This document shows positions 53,981 to 64,000 of a stretch of 64,000 nucleotides of DNA, piece after piece. Position 1 is the first letter of the stretch. Each line of letters opens with the position of its first letter. The notes under the pieces are model-generated. The model was not told where the DNA came from and made no database searches. It saw only the letters and a list, made by a program, of their open reading frames with translations. The stretch lies in assembly GCF_013433315.1 (NCBI RefSeq), contig NZ_WXVV01000015.1, positions 1 through 64,000 on the forward strand, in the 5' to 3' direction. Both the position numbers and the translations under genes were made by a program. This DNA is from Pseudomonas crudilactis. GTDB lineage: Bacteria; Pseudomonadota; Gammaproteobacteria; Pseudomonadales; Pseudomonadaceae.

Positions 53981-56900
53981 TCAGGGTTCGACCTGGGTCC
54001 ACTGTTTGTTCAGACGTTTATCGGAGATCGGGACCTTGGTGCCCAACTGCTGGGCGAACAGCGACACCCGATATTCCTCGAGCCACCAGCGGTACAACTC
54101 AAGCTGCGGATCGCGTTTGCCTTCCTGCGCATGTTTCGCTGCGCGAGTCTGGTATTGCGCCCAGAGACCGGCGAGTTCGCCGCTCCAGACGCGATCCTTC
54201 TGCACTTGCGCGCCGAGTTTCTCGAAACGCTGCTCGATGGCTTTCAGGTAACGCGGCAGTTCCTTGAGCCACTGCATCGGCGTCTCGCGGACAAAACCCG
54301 GGTAAACCAGATTGTTGATCTGCTGCTTGATGTCATTCAGCGCCACAGCCTGGGCCAGATCAATCTTGCCCTTGAAGCGCTTTTGCAGACCGTGCCAGAC
54401 CTTGAGGATCTCCAGCGTCAGCCGCGCCACCCGTTCGGCATGCTCAGTCCAGCTGCCACGTTTGCGCTCGGCCAGTGCCGCCAACCCGGCGCCATCACGC
54501 GGCAGCGGGTCTTCACCCTCAAGAATGCAGCTGTCGAGGCTGGCCAGCAGAATGTCTTCGACCAGCGCATCGACCCGGCCCAGCTCGCGATAAAGCAAGC
54601 CCAATTCAGTCTGCCCCGGCAACTTGCCGCGCAGGAATTTGGCCGGCTCGGCCAGTTGCTGCATCAACAACCGCTGCAAGGCGCGACGATGCTGGAATTC
54701 AGCCTCGGCCGGGGTCGAGAAACGCCCTTCCTTGACCGTACCGCCTTCTTCGACCAACGCTGGATACACCGTCATCGACAGCCCGGCGATCTTCTGTTGA
54801 GTCTTTTCCGCCACCGGCGCAAAGACTTTCGCCTCGACCGGCTGCTGGCTTTTCGCAGTTTGCGGCACGGCCAACGCGGCCTGGCTGGCTTCGGCAAACC
54901 GCGCGGTCAGCTCGGCCAGATCGCGCCCCTCACCGAGGAACTTGCCCTGGCCGTCGACGATTTCCAGGTTCATCCGCAGATGCCCTTCAACCCCTTGCTC
55001 AGCCTCCGCCCACGCCTCATCGCTAACCCGCGCGCCGGTCATGCGCAACAGCTCACGGCCCAGTGCTTGCGGCAATGATCCTTCAGCAAAGGTCATGCGT
55101 TGCAAGGCAGCCTTGATGAAGTCCGGCACCGGCACAAAATTCTTGCGCAGCGCTTTCGGCAGGTTGCGCACAAGGGCGATGCACTTGGCCTCGATCAGGC
55201 CCGGCACCAGCCATTCCAGACGCTCCGGCGGCAACATCGGCAGCAGCGGCGCCGGCACGCGCAGGGTCACGCCGTCGCGCGGGTGATTGGGCTCGAAGTG
55301 ATAGGTCAGCGCCAGCTCCAGATCGCCGATGTGCAACGTGTCCGGATAATCGCGCGCAGTGACTTCACTGGCCTCGCGGGCCAACACGTCTTCCTCGCGC
55401 ATGATCAACAGCTGCGGGTTCTTCTGGCTGTTGATGCGATACCAACTGTCGAAGGTTGCGGTCTGGTGAATCTCCGCCGGCAGCCGCGCATCGTAGAACG
55501 CGTACAAGGTTTCTTCGTCGGCGAGAATGTCGCGGCGACGAGCCTTGGCTTCCAGTTCGTCGAGCTGTTCCAGCAGTTGCTGGTTGGCCGTCAGGCACTT
55601 GGCTCTGGATTGAATCTCGCCACGCACCAGACCTTCGCGAATAAACAGCTCTCGGGAAACCACCGGATCCACCGGGCCGTAATGCACCGGGCGGCGGCCG
55701 ACCACGATCAGCCCGAACAGGGTGATCTGTTCAAACGCCACGACTTGGCCGCGCTTCTTCTCCCAGTGCGGTTCGAAGTGATTTTTCTTGATCAGGTGCC
55801 CGGCCAGCGGCTCGATCCAGTCGGCGTCGATCTTGGCGACCATGCGCGCGTAGAGCTTGGTGGTTTCCACCAGTTCGGCGGTCATCAGCCATTGCGGACG
55901 CTTCTTGCCGATGCCCGACGACGGATGAATCCAGAAACGCCGCTGACGCGCGCCGAGGTAATCGCCGTCCTCGGTTTTCTGACCGATCTGGCTAAGCAAA
56001 CCGACCAGCACCGCTTTGTGCAGTTTCGGATAATCCGCAGGCTCTTTATTCAGGCTCAACTGCATGTCGCGGCAGATCAGGCTCAACTGGCGATGGGAAT
56101 CGCGCCACTCGCGCAGACGCAAATAGTTGAGGAAATTCTTCCGGCACCAGTTGCGCAACGGGCTGGCCGTCAATGCTTGGCGCTGCTCTTCAAAACCCCG
56201 CCACAGATTAACCAACCCGGCGAAGTCGGAATCAACGTCTTTCCATTGTGCATGCGCCTGATCGGCAGCTTGCTGACGCTCCGGCGGACGCTCGCGCGGG
56301 TCCTGAATCGACATTGCACTGGCGACGATCAGCACTTCCTGCAAACTGCCGAGCTTGGCTGCTTCAAGCAGCATACGGCCCATGCGCGGGTCGACCGGCA
56401 AGCGCGCCAATTGCCGACCGAGCGGGGTCAACTGACTGTTGCGATCCACCGCCGAGAGCTCTTGCAGCAGGTTGAAACCGTCGCTGATCGCCTTGCCATC
56501 CGGTGGCTCGATAAACGGGAACGCGGTGATCTCGCCGAGACGCAGATGCAGCATCTGCAAAATAACCGCGGCGAGGTTGGTGCGCAGAATCTCCGGATCG
56601 GTAAATTCCGGGCGACCGAGGAAATCTTCTTCGCTGTACAAGCGAATGCAGATGCCCGGCTCGACCCGGCCGCAGCGACCTTTACGCTGATTGGCGCTGG
56701 CCTGGGAAATCGCTTCGATCGGCAGGCGCTGCACCTTGGCGCGATAGCTGTAGCGGCTGATGCGCGCGGTGCCGCTATCAATCACATAACGGATGCCCGG
56801 CACGGTCAGCGAGGTCTCGGCGACGTTGGTCGCCAGCACCACGCGACGGCCCGGGTGCGACTGGAAAATCCGCTGCTGCTCGGCCGGCGACAGGCGCGCG

Positions 56901-57892
56901 TACAACGGCAGGATTTCAGTGTGTTTGATTTGCGCCTTGCGCAACATGTCGGCGGCGTCGCGAATCTCGCGCTCGCCGGGCAGAAACACCAGCACATCGC
57001 CAGGACTGCGGCGTTCGCTGCGTTCATAAGCAGCGATTTCGTCGAGGGTCGCGAGGATCGCCTGATCCACCGTCAGGTCGTCTTCAACGCGGTTGCCCTC
57101 TTCGTCCTGCTCCAGCGTCAGCGGGCGATACCAGGTGTCCACCGGGAAGGTACGACCGGAGACTTCAACAATCGGCGCGTCATCGAAGTGCTTGGAGAAA
57201 CGCTCCAGATCGATGGTCGCCGAGGTGATGATGACTTTCAGATCCGGGCGACGCGGCAGCAGGGTTTTCAGGTAACCGAGCAGGAAGTCGATATTGAGAC
57301 TGCGTTCGTGGGCTTCGTCGACGATGATCGTGTCGTAGCGTTCGAGGTAGCGATCGTTCTGGGTTTCCGCGAGCAGGATGCCGTCGGTCATCAGTTTGAT
57401 CAGGGTGTTGGAATCGCTTTGATCCTCGAAACGCACCTGATAGCCGACCAGCGAACCGAGTGGCGTGCCGAGCTCTTCGGCGACCCGGCTGGCGACGCTG
57501 CGTGCAGCGATTCGACGCGGTTGGGTGTGGCCGATCAGACCATGCTGGCCGCGACCGATTTCCAGACAGATTTTCGGCAACTGGGTGGTTTTACCCGAGC
57601 CGGTTTCGCCGGCGATGATCAGCACCTGATGCTGCTCCAGCGCCTTCTTGATTTCGTCGCGCTTGGCGGCAATCGGCAAACTGTCGTCGTAACGAATCAC
57701 CGGCAGGCTCGCCTTGCGCGCCAGCACCTGATCACAGGACGCCTGCATGCGCGTCACCCACTGGGCCAGCTTGGCCTCGTCGGGTTTCTTGCGCAGCTCA
57801 AGCAACTGCCGCCGCAGCCGGTGACGGTCGGCAAGCATGGCGTGATCGAGGTTTTTCAGCAGTTTGTCGATGGAGGGCGATTCGTCGGTCAT
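53981..57892 (-). CDS. hrpA: ATP-dependent RNA helicase HrpA
   Basis: 1303 aa, the usual length of HrpA. Walker A GETGSGKTT at 95-103, DEAH box (IIVDEAHERS), SAT motif (IITSATIDLE) and the motif VI stretch QRKGRCGRVEPG are present, followed by HA2, OB-fold and the long HrpA-specific C-terminal region. In E. coli it acts on mRNA and stalled ribosomes. Confidence 0.96.
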   Translation of the reverse strand: MTDESPSIDKLLKNLDHAMLADRHRLRRQLLELRKKPDEAKLAQWVTRMQASCDQVLARKASLPVIRYDDSLPIAAKRDEIKKALEQHQVLIIAGETGSGKTTQLPKICLEIGRGQHGLIGHTQPRRIAARSVASRVAEELGTPLGSLVGYQVRFEDQSDSNTLIKLMTDGILLAETQNDRYLERYDTIIVDEAHERSLNIDFLLGYLKTLLPRRPDLKVIITSATIDLERFSKHFDDAPIVEVSGRTFPVDTWYRPLTLEQDEEGNRVEDDLTVDQAILATLDEIAAYERSERRSPGDVLVFLPGEREIRDAADMLRKAQIKHTEILPLYARLSPAEQQRIFQSHPGRRVVLATNVAETSLTVPGIRYVIDSGTARISRYSYRAKVQRLPIEAISQASANQRKGRCGRVEPGICIRLYSEEDFLGRPEFTDPEILRTNLAAVILQMLHLRLGEITAFPFIEPPDGKAISDGFNLLQELSAVDRNSQLTPLGRQLARLPVDPRMGRMLLEAAKLGSLQEVLIVASAMSIQDPRERPPERQQAADQAHAQWKDVDSDFAGLVNLWRGFEEQRQALTASPLRNWCRKNFLNYLRLREWRDSHRQLSLICRDMQLSLNKEPADYPKLHKAVLVGLLSQIGQKTEDGDYLGARQRRFWIHPSSGIGKKRPQWLMTAELVETTKLYARMVAKIDADWIEPLAGHLIKKNHFEPHWEKKRGQVVAFEQITLFGLIVVGRRPVHYGPVDPVVSRELFIREGLVRGEIQSRAKCLTANQQLLEQLDELEAKARRRDILADEETLYAFYDARLPAEIHQTATFDSWYRINSQKNPQLLIMREEDVLAREASEVTARDYPDTLHIGDLELALTYHFEPNHPRDGVTLRVPAPLLPMLPPERLEWLVPGLIEAKCIALVRNLPKALRKNFVPVPDFIKAALQRMTFAEGSLPQALGRELLRMTGARVSDEAWAEAEQGVEGHLRMNLEIVDGQGKFLGEGRDLAELTARFAEASQAALAVPQTAKSQQPVEAKVFAPVAEKTQQKIAGLSMTVYPALVEEGGTVKEGRFSTPAEAEFQHRRALQRLLMQQLAEPAKFLRGKLPGQTELGLLYRELGRVDALVEDILLASLDSCILEGEDPLPRDGAGLAALAERKRGSWTEHAERVARLTLEILKVWHGLQKRFKGKIDLAQAVALNDIKQQINNLVYPGFVRETPMQWLKELPRYLKAIEQRFEKLGAQVQKDRVWSGELAGLWAQYQTRAAKHAQEGKRDPQLELYRWWLEEYRVSLFAQQLGTKVPISDKRLNKQWTQVEP

Positions 57893-57977
57893 CGGGTAGG
57901 CAATTCGGTCGTCTGTATGTGCAGGGGGCGGATTGTCGCAGATTTGGCGGATTTGTGGCGTGTCAGGGGGATTGCTG

Positions 57978-58153
57978 CCCTCACCCTAGCCCTCTCCCCG
58001 AGGGAGAGGGGACCGATTGGGGGATGCTTCAAAGGTACATCGACCTGAAAGAGCTTTGCCGAATCCATAATCGCCAACATCTTTCAGGTCGGCGTTTGAC
58101 CCAAGACACCTCGGTCGGCCCCCTCTCCCTCTGGGAGAGGGCTGGGGTGAGGG
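57978..58153. repeat. Inverted pair of CCCTCACCC(C/T)AGCCCTCTCCC elements
   Basis: Two inverted copies about 100 bp apart lie between hrpA and aceK; the same family sits in the gbuR-gbuA spacer. Confidence 0.88.
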
Positions 58154-58161
58154 TTTCTGGC

Positions 58162-59883
58162 TTATTCGTTATCCAAGCCTTTGCGGCGATACGGAAAGAC
58201 ATCAATGACTTTCCCCGCCCGAATCGCCTCCTGCAAACTCTTCCAGTAATCAGCGTTATACAACTCGCCGTGCAACTGATCGAACAACTTGCGCTGCCCG
58301 GAATCGGCAAACAGAAACGGCGGAAACTCCTCGGGAAACACATCCAGCGGCCCGATCGAATACCACGGTTCAGAGGCCATTTCGTCCTCCGGCGTACGCG
58401 GCGCCGGAATGTGGCGAAAGTTGGCTTCGGTCAGAAAACAAATTTCGTCATAGTCATAAAACACCACCCGCCCATGCCGGGTGACGCCAAAGTTCTTCAA
58501 CAGCATGTCGCCGGGAAAGATGTTCGCCGCCGCCAATTGCTTGATCGCCAGGCCGTAATCCTCCAGCGCCTCACGCACCTGCGCATCGTTGGCGTTTTCC
58601 AGATAGAGGTTGAGCGGGGTCATTCGCCGCTCGGTCCAGCAGTGGCGGATCAACACGGTGTCGCCGTCGACTGAAACCGTCGACGGCGCCACTTCCAACA
58701 ATTCCTCCAGACACGCCGGATCAAACTTGCTCAGCGGAAAACGGAAATCGGCGAACTCCTGGGTATCGGCCATGCGCCCTACCCGGTCGACACTTTTCAC
58801 CAATCGGTACTTCTCGATCACTGTGGCGCGGTCGACGTTTTTCGACGGCGAAAAACGGTCCTTGATGATTTTGAACACGGTGTTGAAACCCGGCAGGGTA
58901 AACACGCTCATGACCATGCCGCGCACGCCCGGCGCCATGATGAACTGGTCATCGGTGTTGGCCAGATGATTGATCAGTGCGCGGTAGAACTCGGACTTGC
59001 CGTGTTTATAGAAGCCGATCGAGGTGTACAGCTCGGCGATGTGTTTGCCCGGCAGAATGCGCCGCAGAAAACCGATAAATTCCGCCGGCACCGGCACGTC
59101 GACCATGAAATACGAACGGGTGAAGGAGAAGATGATCGACACATCGGCTTCGTCGGTGATCAACGCATCGATCTGAATCCCGCGCCCTTCGCGGTGCAAC
59201 AGCGGGATCACCAGCGGCCACTGCTCGTCGCGGGTGTAGATGCGTCCGACCAGATACGCACCCTTGTTGCGGTAGAGCACCGAGGAAAACAACTCGACGC
59301 TGAGCTCAGGATCCTTGCACACCCAGTCCGGCAGGTTCTCGCGCAGTTGCGCTTCGAGGCGAAGCAAATCGCCGGGCAGATCGGCGTAATCCTCGCTGAA
59401 ACGATAGTCGGCAAAAATGCTCGCGAGCATCCCCGACAACTGCCCTTGCGGTTTGTAGGTACGGGTTTGCGCGGCGCGGGCACGGCGCAGGCTCGGGCGC
59501 GTGGTGTGAATGAACATGCAACCGTCGCTGATCAGGTCGTGGCTGAACAGCCCGCAGAAAATCGAGTTGTACCAGGTCTCGGACAGCTCATCGTCGAAGC
59601 GCAGGTCGATGACGCTGATGTAGGCGCTTTTCACCAACGGCCAGCAGCTGACATTCATCAGCGTGTCGTCGTCGAAATACTCGCGCAGACGGGCGATGGT
59701 TTCGCCGACCTTGTCTTCGTAGAGGTTGATCCGCGCTGCCGACGCCGTTTGCGTCTCCTGCCAGCGCGCCTGTTCGAAGCGTTCCCGGGCGCCGTCGGTG
59801 ATCCGCCGGAAATGCTCGCGGTAATCGTCAAAGCCATCGAGGATCATCCGGGCGATGTCGGTGGCTGGCCATTGCTGCGGCAT
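58162..59883 (-). CDS. aceK: Isocitrate dehydrogenase kinase/phosphatase
   Basis: 573 aa, full length. The AceK-specific stretches LLKNFGVTRHGRVVFYDYDE, LFSHDLISDGCMFIHTTRP and VMSVFTLPGFNTVFKIIKD are intact. It phosphorylates and dephosphorylates isocitrate dehydrogenase to divert carbon into the glyoxylate shunt. As usual for Pseudomonas it is not next to aceA or aceB. Confidence 0.96.
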   Translation of the reverse strand: MPQQWPATDIARMILDGFDDYREHFRRITDGARERFEQARWQETQTASAARINLYEDKVGETIARLREYFDDDTLMNVSCWPLVKSAYISVIDLRFDDELSETWYNSIFCGLFSHDLISDGCMFIHTTRPSLRRARAAQTRTYKPQGQLSGMLASIFADYRFSEDYADLPGDLLRLEAQLRENLPDWVCKDPELSVELFSSVLYRNKGAYLVGRIYTRDEQWPLVIPLLHREGRGIQIDALITDEADVSIIFSFTRSYFMVDVPVPAEFIGFLRRILPGKHIAELYTSIGFYKHGKSEFYRALINHLANTDDQFIMAPGVRGMVMSVFTLPGFNTVFKIIKDRFSPSKNVDRATVIEKYRLVKSVDRVGRMADTQEFADFRFPLSKFDPACLEELLEVAPSTVSVDGDTVLIRHCWTERRMTPLNLYLENANDAQVREALEDYGLAIKQLAAANIFPGDMLLKNFGVTRHGRVVFYDYDEICFLTEANFRHIPAPRTPEDEMASEPWYSIGPLDVFPEEFPPFLFADSGQRKLFDQLHGELYNADYWKSLQEAIRAGKVIDVFPYRRKGLDNE

Positions 59884-60281
59884 AGATAAGACCTCGGCGT
59901 GCGTGGGGAAATCTGTGCCTGAGCTTAGCTACGGAAGCGGCCGCAGGTGAAGTGCAATTTCTGCCAAATCTGCGCCGGGGTTGTACGCGAACCGCGTTTT
60001 TGCAAAGTTTTTTTAATCAACCGTTCGGTCAGTTAACGCCTGAGCGGTTCTTCTTGCCGCCCTGCGCCAGCCCGCGAATTCTCTGGGTTTCGGATCCAAT
60101 AGCGAATACACGTGTCTAGCCCGTGGCTTTGCTGCAACTGCGCGGATCGTCAGCGACGACTCCAGATTGGTCTTACCAAAATAGTGGCACTTTGATATAC
60201 AGCCCGCCAACACCCCCGCCTCATAACAAGATCCTCGCTGACGAGGACGACCTCCCCCTTAAAAGATCAAGGAGCACACTG
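59884..60281. other. Divergent spacer of aceK and a chemoreceptor gene
   Basis: A 398-bp spacer with AT-rich patches near 60000-60025 and 60165-60205 that could hold promoters. I found no clear sigma-28 (flagellar) promoter and no RNA gene. AAGGAG at 60269-60274 serves the chemoreceptor ATG. Confidence 0.5.
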
Positions 60282-61907
60282 ATGTCTATCCGGAATCTGC
60301 GCATAGGTTTGCGCGCCAGTTTGAGCTTTGCCGTTTTAGCCAGTCTGCTGGTGGTGGTCGGCCTGTTTGGGCTGGGCCAGATGAAAACCCTGCGCGAAAG
60401 TGCCACGGTGATTGAAGAATCCTGGATGCCGAGCATCGAGAGCATCCATGACGCGGCGGCGAACATCGCCAGCATCCGTCTCGAGTCCTTGCGCTTGATC
60501 ACCAGCACCCAGCCTGCCGTGCGCGACAGAAGCAAAGGCATCATCAAGGCTCAGCGCGAAGAATTGCTCAAGCGCCTTAACGATCACAAAACCCTGCTCA
60601 CCAGCGAGGAAGAACGGGTGATGCTCGACGGTTTGAATGCCAACACCGCCAAGTACATGAGCATCCTCGAACAAATCATCGGCCAGATCGACGCCGGACA
60701 GAATGAACAGGCCTACACGCGTCTTAACAATGAATTGGCACCACAGGGAACGGTACTCGACAAGGCACTCGAGCAGATGATCTCGTTCAATCAGCAAGGC
60801 GCCGATGCCGCTGCTGATGCCGCCGCCGCGATGTACCAACGGGCACTGTGGATCGTCGCAATCATCATCGTGGTCGCCCTGATTGCCACGCTGCTGTTGG
60901 CCTGGCAACTGACACGCAGCATCACCACGCCGGTCAATCAGGCACTGGATGTGGCGCGGCGCATTGCTGCCGGCAATCTCAGTGGCGAAATCATCAGTAG
61001 CGGCAAAGATGAGGCATCGCAGTTGCTCGACGCCTTGGCCGAGATGCAGGGCAATCTGCGCTCGACCATTCGCGGTATCAGCGAATCGGCGCAGCAATTG
61101 GCGTCCGCGGCCGAGGAAATGAGTTCGGTGATGGAGCAAAGCACCCGCGGCCTGCAACAGCAGAACGATCAGATCGAACAAGCCGCTACAGCAGTCACCC
61201 AGATGAGCACGGCGGTGGACGAAGTCGCCGCCAACGCTGTGTCCAGCGCCGAAGCGTCCGCAGCCTCCAACGAAGACAGCAAGCACGGCCATGTACAGGT
61301 CAGCGAAACCATCAGCTCGATTCAGCAACTGGTCGATGCGGTACTCGGCGCATCGGAGCAAGCCGAGGGCCTGGCCACTCAGGCGCAGGACATCAGCAAA
61401 GTGCTGGAGGTGATTCGCGGGATTGCCGGGCAGACCAATCTGTTGGCGCTCAATGCGGCGATCGAAGCGGCACGCGCCGGTGAAGCCGGGCGCGGCTTTG
61501 CTGTGGTCGCCGATGAAGTGCGTTCGCTGGCCCAACGCACGCAAAATTCCACCGAAGAAATCGAGCTGATGATCAGCAGCATCCAGCAAGGCACCGGGGC
61601 AACAGTGGGTGCGTTGCAGAGCAGTGCCGAGCAGGCTGGCCAGACGTTGCGCCGAGCCAACAGCGCGGGCCAGGCACTGGAGAAAATCACCGCGTCGATT
61701 TCGCAGATCAACCAACGCAATCTGGTGATCGCCAGCGCGGCCGAGCAGCAGGCTTTGGTGGCGCGTGAGGTCGATCAGAATCTGGTGACCATCCGTGACC
61801 TCTCGACACAGACAGCCGCCGGGGCGACTCAGACTTCGGCGGCGAGCCAGGAGTTGTCGCGTCTGGCAGTCGATCTCAACGGTCTGGTGACACGCTTTGT
61901 GATCTGA
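60282..61907 (+). CDS. Methyl-accepting chemotaxis protein (4HB sensor)
   Basis: 541 aa. TM1 (about 10-30), a periplasmic four-helix bundle (about 31-185), TM2, a HAMP domain, and a signalling domain with the hairpin-tip stretch NLLALNAAIEAARAGEAGRG. The ligand is unknown. No C-terminal CheR-tether pentapeptide is seen. AAGGAG seven bases upstream decides the start. Confidence 0.9.
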   Translation: MSIRNLRIGLRASLSFAVLASLLVVVGLFGLGQMKTLRESATVIEESWMPSIESIHDAAANIASIRLESLRLITSTQPAVRDRSKGIIKAQREELLKRLNDHKTLLTSEEERVMLDGLNANTAKYMSILEQIIGQIDAGQNEQAYTRLNNELAPQGTVLDKALEQMISFNQQGADAAADAAAAMYQRALWIVAIIIVVALIATLLLAWQLTRSITTPVNQALDVARRIAAGNLSGEIISSGKDEASQLLDALAEMQGNLRSTIRGISESAQQLASAAEEMSSVMEQSTRGLQQQNDQIEQAATAVTQMSTAVDEVAANAVSSAEASAASNEDSKHGHVQVSETISSIQQLVDAVLGASEQAEGLATQAQDISKVLEVIRGIAGQTNLLALNAAIEAARAGEAGRGFAVVADEVRSLAQRTQNSTEEIELMISSIQQGTGATVGALQSSAEQAGQTLRRANSAGQALEKITASISQINQRNLVIASAAEQQALVAREVDQNLVTIRDLSTQTAAGATQTSAASQELSRLAVDLNGLVTRFVI

Positions 61908-61992
61908 GCAAAAAGTTGAATGCCCGAATAGCGGTTGCCATCGTCAGGGCGCTCGGCAACACTCTCGTCCCGATCAAGGAAGGAGACCCGCC

Positions 61993-62901
61993 GTGAGCCC
62001 TGTCGATATTTTCCGTATGTTGTCGCTGGCGGCCATCTGGGGCGCGAGTTTTCTGTTCATGCGCATTATTGCGCCGGTGATTGGCACGATCCCGACCGGG
62101 TTCTTTCGCGTGTCGATTGCAGCCGTTGGCCTGTTGGTAATCCTCGGGCTGATGCGCGTGCGCTGGGATTTCAAAGGCAAACTGAAAACCGTGATGCTGC
62201 TGGGCGTGATCAACTCGGGAATTCCGGCGACGCTGTATTCGGTCGCAGCCCAGGTGTTGCCGGCCGGCTATTCGGCGATTTTCAATGCCACTACGCCGCT
62301 GATGGGCGTGCTGATTGGCGGGTTGTTTTTCAGTGAAAAACTCACCGCAGCCAAGTTGGGTGGGGTGTTTCTCGGGCTATTCGGTGTTGGCGTGCTGACC
62401 CGTGCCGGCCCCGTGGCGTTCGACTTGCAGCTGTTGATGGGCGCCGTCGCCTGTCTGCTCGCAACCACTTGTTATGGTTTTGCCGGATTCCTCGCGCGGC
62501 GCTGGCTGGATCAGGCCGGCGGACTGGACAGCCGTTTGTCGGCGCTGGGCAGCATGCTCGGTGCGACGTTGTTCCTGTTGCCGTTGTTCGGGTACAGCGT
62601 AATCACTTCACCGCCTGTCAGTTGGGGCGGCTGGAATGTCTGGCTGTCGCTGCTGGGCCTGGGTCTGGGCTGCACAGCGTTCGCCTACATCATTTACTTC
62701 CGCCTGCTCAGTTCGATCGGTCCGGTGAAATCGATGACCGTGACCTTCATGATTCCGCCGTTCGGCGTGTTGTGGGGGGCGTTGTTGCTGGATGAGCCGC
62801 TGTCGATGGCGCATGTCTACGGCGGGGTGTTGATTGCGGCGGCGTTGTGGCTGGTGTTGAAGCCTGCTGTGGTGAAACCTTCGCAGGTGACAGCTCGCTA
62901 G
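61993..62901 (+). CDS. EamA/DMT family transporter
   Basis: 302 aa with ten predicted helices and two EamA domains. Start is GTG at 61993 after AAGGAGA. Probable small-metabolite exporter; substrate unknown. Confidence 0.82.
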   Translation: MSPVDIFRMLSLAAIWGASFLFMRIIAPVIGTIPTGFFRVSIAAVGLLVILGLMRVRWDFKGKLKTVMLLGVINSGIPATLYSVAAQVLPAGYSAIFNATTPLMGVLIGGLFFSEKLTAAKLGGVFLGLFGVGVLTRAGPVAFDLQLLMGAVACLLATTCYGFAGFLARRWLDQAGGLDSRLSALGSMLGATLFLLPLFGYSVITSPPVSWGGWNVWLSLLGLGLGCTAFAYIIYFRLLSSIGPVKSMTVTFMIPPFGVLWGALLLDEPLSMAHVYGGVLIAAALWLVLKPAVVKPSQVTAR

Positions 62902-62921
62902 ACTTCTGGCGCTGCTGAAAT

Positions 62922-62995
62922 GGCTATCGCGAGCAGGCTCACTCCTACAATTGGAATGCGTTCCCCTGTAGGAGTGAGCCAGCTTGCGATCGGCG
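62922..62995. repeat. REP doublet with one decayed arm
   Basis: TATCGCGAGCAGGCTCACTCCTACA faces TGTAGGAGTGAGCCAGCTTGCGAT; the second core has changed (CAGCTTGC), so the palindrome is imperfect. It lies between two convergent EamA genes. Confidence 0.82.
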
Positions 62996-63022
62996 GCCTA
63001 AAAGCCGCCACCTGACGATCTG

Positions 63023-63886
63023 TTAGCTGGTTTTACGGAATACAAACGCCAGACCGACAATGATCAACAGCATCCCCAGCACACTCAACGCTGCCAGGCG
63101 ATTGCCGAAAATCAGATAGTCCATCACCGCCGTCACCGCCGGCACCAGATAGAACAAACTGGTGACATTCACCAGATTGCCCCGCGCGATCAGCCGATAC
63201 AGCAACAGCGTCGCCAGCACCGAGACCACCAGCCCCATCCACAACACTGGCACGATGAAACCTGTGCTGTGTTCAAAATGAAATGGCTGGAACGGCACGA
63301 AAATCCCGCACAACAACAGCCCGGCCAGATACTGCACCGGCAGCGTACCGAGGGGATTGTCGGTGATGCGCTTCTGCATGATCGAACCCAGCGTCATGCT
63401 CGCCAGCGCCAGCAGACCAAACAGCATTCCCGCCCAGGACATCCCGGCCAGACCGATGCCCTGGTACACCACCATGATCAGCCCCACCAGGCCCAGCGCC
63501 AGACCGAACAAGCGGCTGGCCGAGCGCTGCCGCTCCATCAAGACCACGGTGAGAATCGGCTGCACGCCCATGATGGTCGCCATCACCCCCGGGGTGACTT
63601 TAGTGTTGAGCGCCAGCAGATAGAAAATCTGATAAGCCCCCAACAACACCACGCCGGTGGCGATCGCATAAAGCATTGGTTTGCCGCCCTTGGGCAACTT
63701 CAGTTTTAGCAGCGGCGCCAACAGCAGAAGCCCACACAGGGCGATCACAAAGCGAATCAACAGAAAGGCAAACGGCGAAGCGTGGGCCAGGCCCCATTTG
63801 GAGAAGATCGCCCCGCTGCTCCACAGCAGAACGAACAGGCTCGTGGACGCAGCCGCGAGCGCAGATTTTTTCGAAAGGACAAACAT
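63023..63886 (-). CDS. EamA/DMT family transporter
   Basis: 287 aa with ten predicted helices and two EamA halves. The ATG at 63886 follows AGGTGG by five bases; a GTG three codons earlier overlaps that site. It is convergent with another EamA gene that is only distantly similar. Substrate unknown. The remaining 114 bp to the window edge hold no recognised gene. Confidence 0.82.
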   Translation of the reverse strand: MFVLSKKSALAAASTSLFVLLWSSGAIFSKWGLAHASPFAFLLIRFVIALCGLLLLAPLLKLKLPKGGKPMLYAIATGVVLLGAYQIFYLLALNTKVTPGVMATIMGVQPILTVVLMERQRSASRLFGLALGLVGLIMVVYQGIGLAGMSWAGMLFGLLALASMTLGSIMQKRITDNPLGTLPVQYLAGLLLCGIFVPFQPFHFEHSTGFIVPVLWMGLVVSVLATLLLYRLIARGNLVNVTSLFYLVPAVTAVMDYLIFGNRLAALSVLGMLLIIVGLAFVFRKTS

Positions 63887-64000
63887 GAATACCACCTGTA
63901 GTCAGGCAAGAAGCCAACTCAGCCGAAGCTGAAATTCAGTAGGTTTTTCTGGCGGGCGCAGGGGTCAGCAGAAACTGCCGATCAGCCCGAAACGCCAACG

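Noticed and set aside
55100..58048. 982-codon plus-strand open frame opposite hrpA
   Set aside because: HrpA on the minus strand has all helicase motifs; the opposite frame has no recognisable domain and is a product of GC-rich codon bias.

Overview
The window looks like a chromosomal segment of a Pseudomonas of the fluorescens group. This rests on GC-rich coding sequence, the fluorescens-type palindromic REP families between genes (cores such as GAGCGAGCTTGCTCGC), and gene blocks in the order I recall from P. aeruginosa: gbuR-gbuA-PA1420-PA1419-PA1418, PA1413/PA1414, PA3223-PA3228 and PA3285/PA3286. No tRNA, rRNA, CRISPR array or insertion sequence was recognised.

Layout. (1) 1-8538: the N-terminal third or so of a giant LapA/MapA-type RTX adhesin (minus strand, running off the left edge, four near-identical 738-bp repeats). 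It is divergent from its type I secretion operon (TolC-like, ABC, HlyD). (2) 8660-15024: a DTW-domain tRNA-modifying enzyme, then the guanidinobutyrate block (gbuR, gbuA, NTF2-like protein, NCS1 permease, sodium:solute symporter). (3) 15111-24913: small metabolic, transport and regulatory genes, including a metallo-hydrolase, an acyl-carrier-like protein without its serine, a PA1414-family micro-ORF, two LysR-type regions, MFS and EamA carriers, CvfB, a TorF porin and DUF proteins. (4) 24999-27878: accessory genes, namely two AT-rich orphan immunity-like genes and a papain-like cysteine protease with an unknown partner. (5) 27930-30760: a DEAD-box helicase and a YbdG/MscM-type mechanosensitive channel. 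(6) 30828-40820: an AT-richer island. (7) 40929-63886: ordinary core genes (EamA, azoR, LysR-hydrolase-ppiA-ABC block, aqpZ, FemAB-like, porin, ECF sigma/anti-sigma, KAS III, hrpA, aceK, a chemoreceptor and two EamA carriers).

The most notable system is the island at 30828-39562. It reads as a complete minus-strand operon for a ribosomally synthesised, post-translationally modified peptide (RiPP). In order it holds a 73-residue precursor with a double-glycine leader, a radical SAM enzyme with auxiliary cysteines, a JmjC/cupin hydroxylase-like protein, an HlyD adaptor, a C39-peptidase ABC exporter, a TolC-like outer-membrane channel and an S41-like periplasmic peptidase. The predicted core carries four V-N-x-x-C motifs at an exact nine-residue spacing, so each repeat offers one Val-Asn pair and one Cys. 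I infer that the radical SAM enzyme installs Cys-based (or other C-H) crosslinks and that the JmjC protein hydroxylates a residue in the same repeat. The C39 domain would then cut after Gly-Gly while the peptide is exported through the dedicated three-part channel. I do not recognise this combination as a characterised product.
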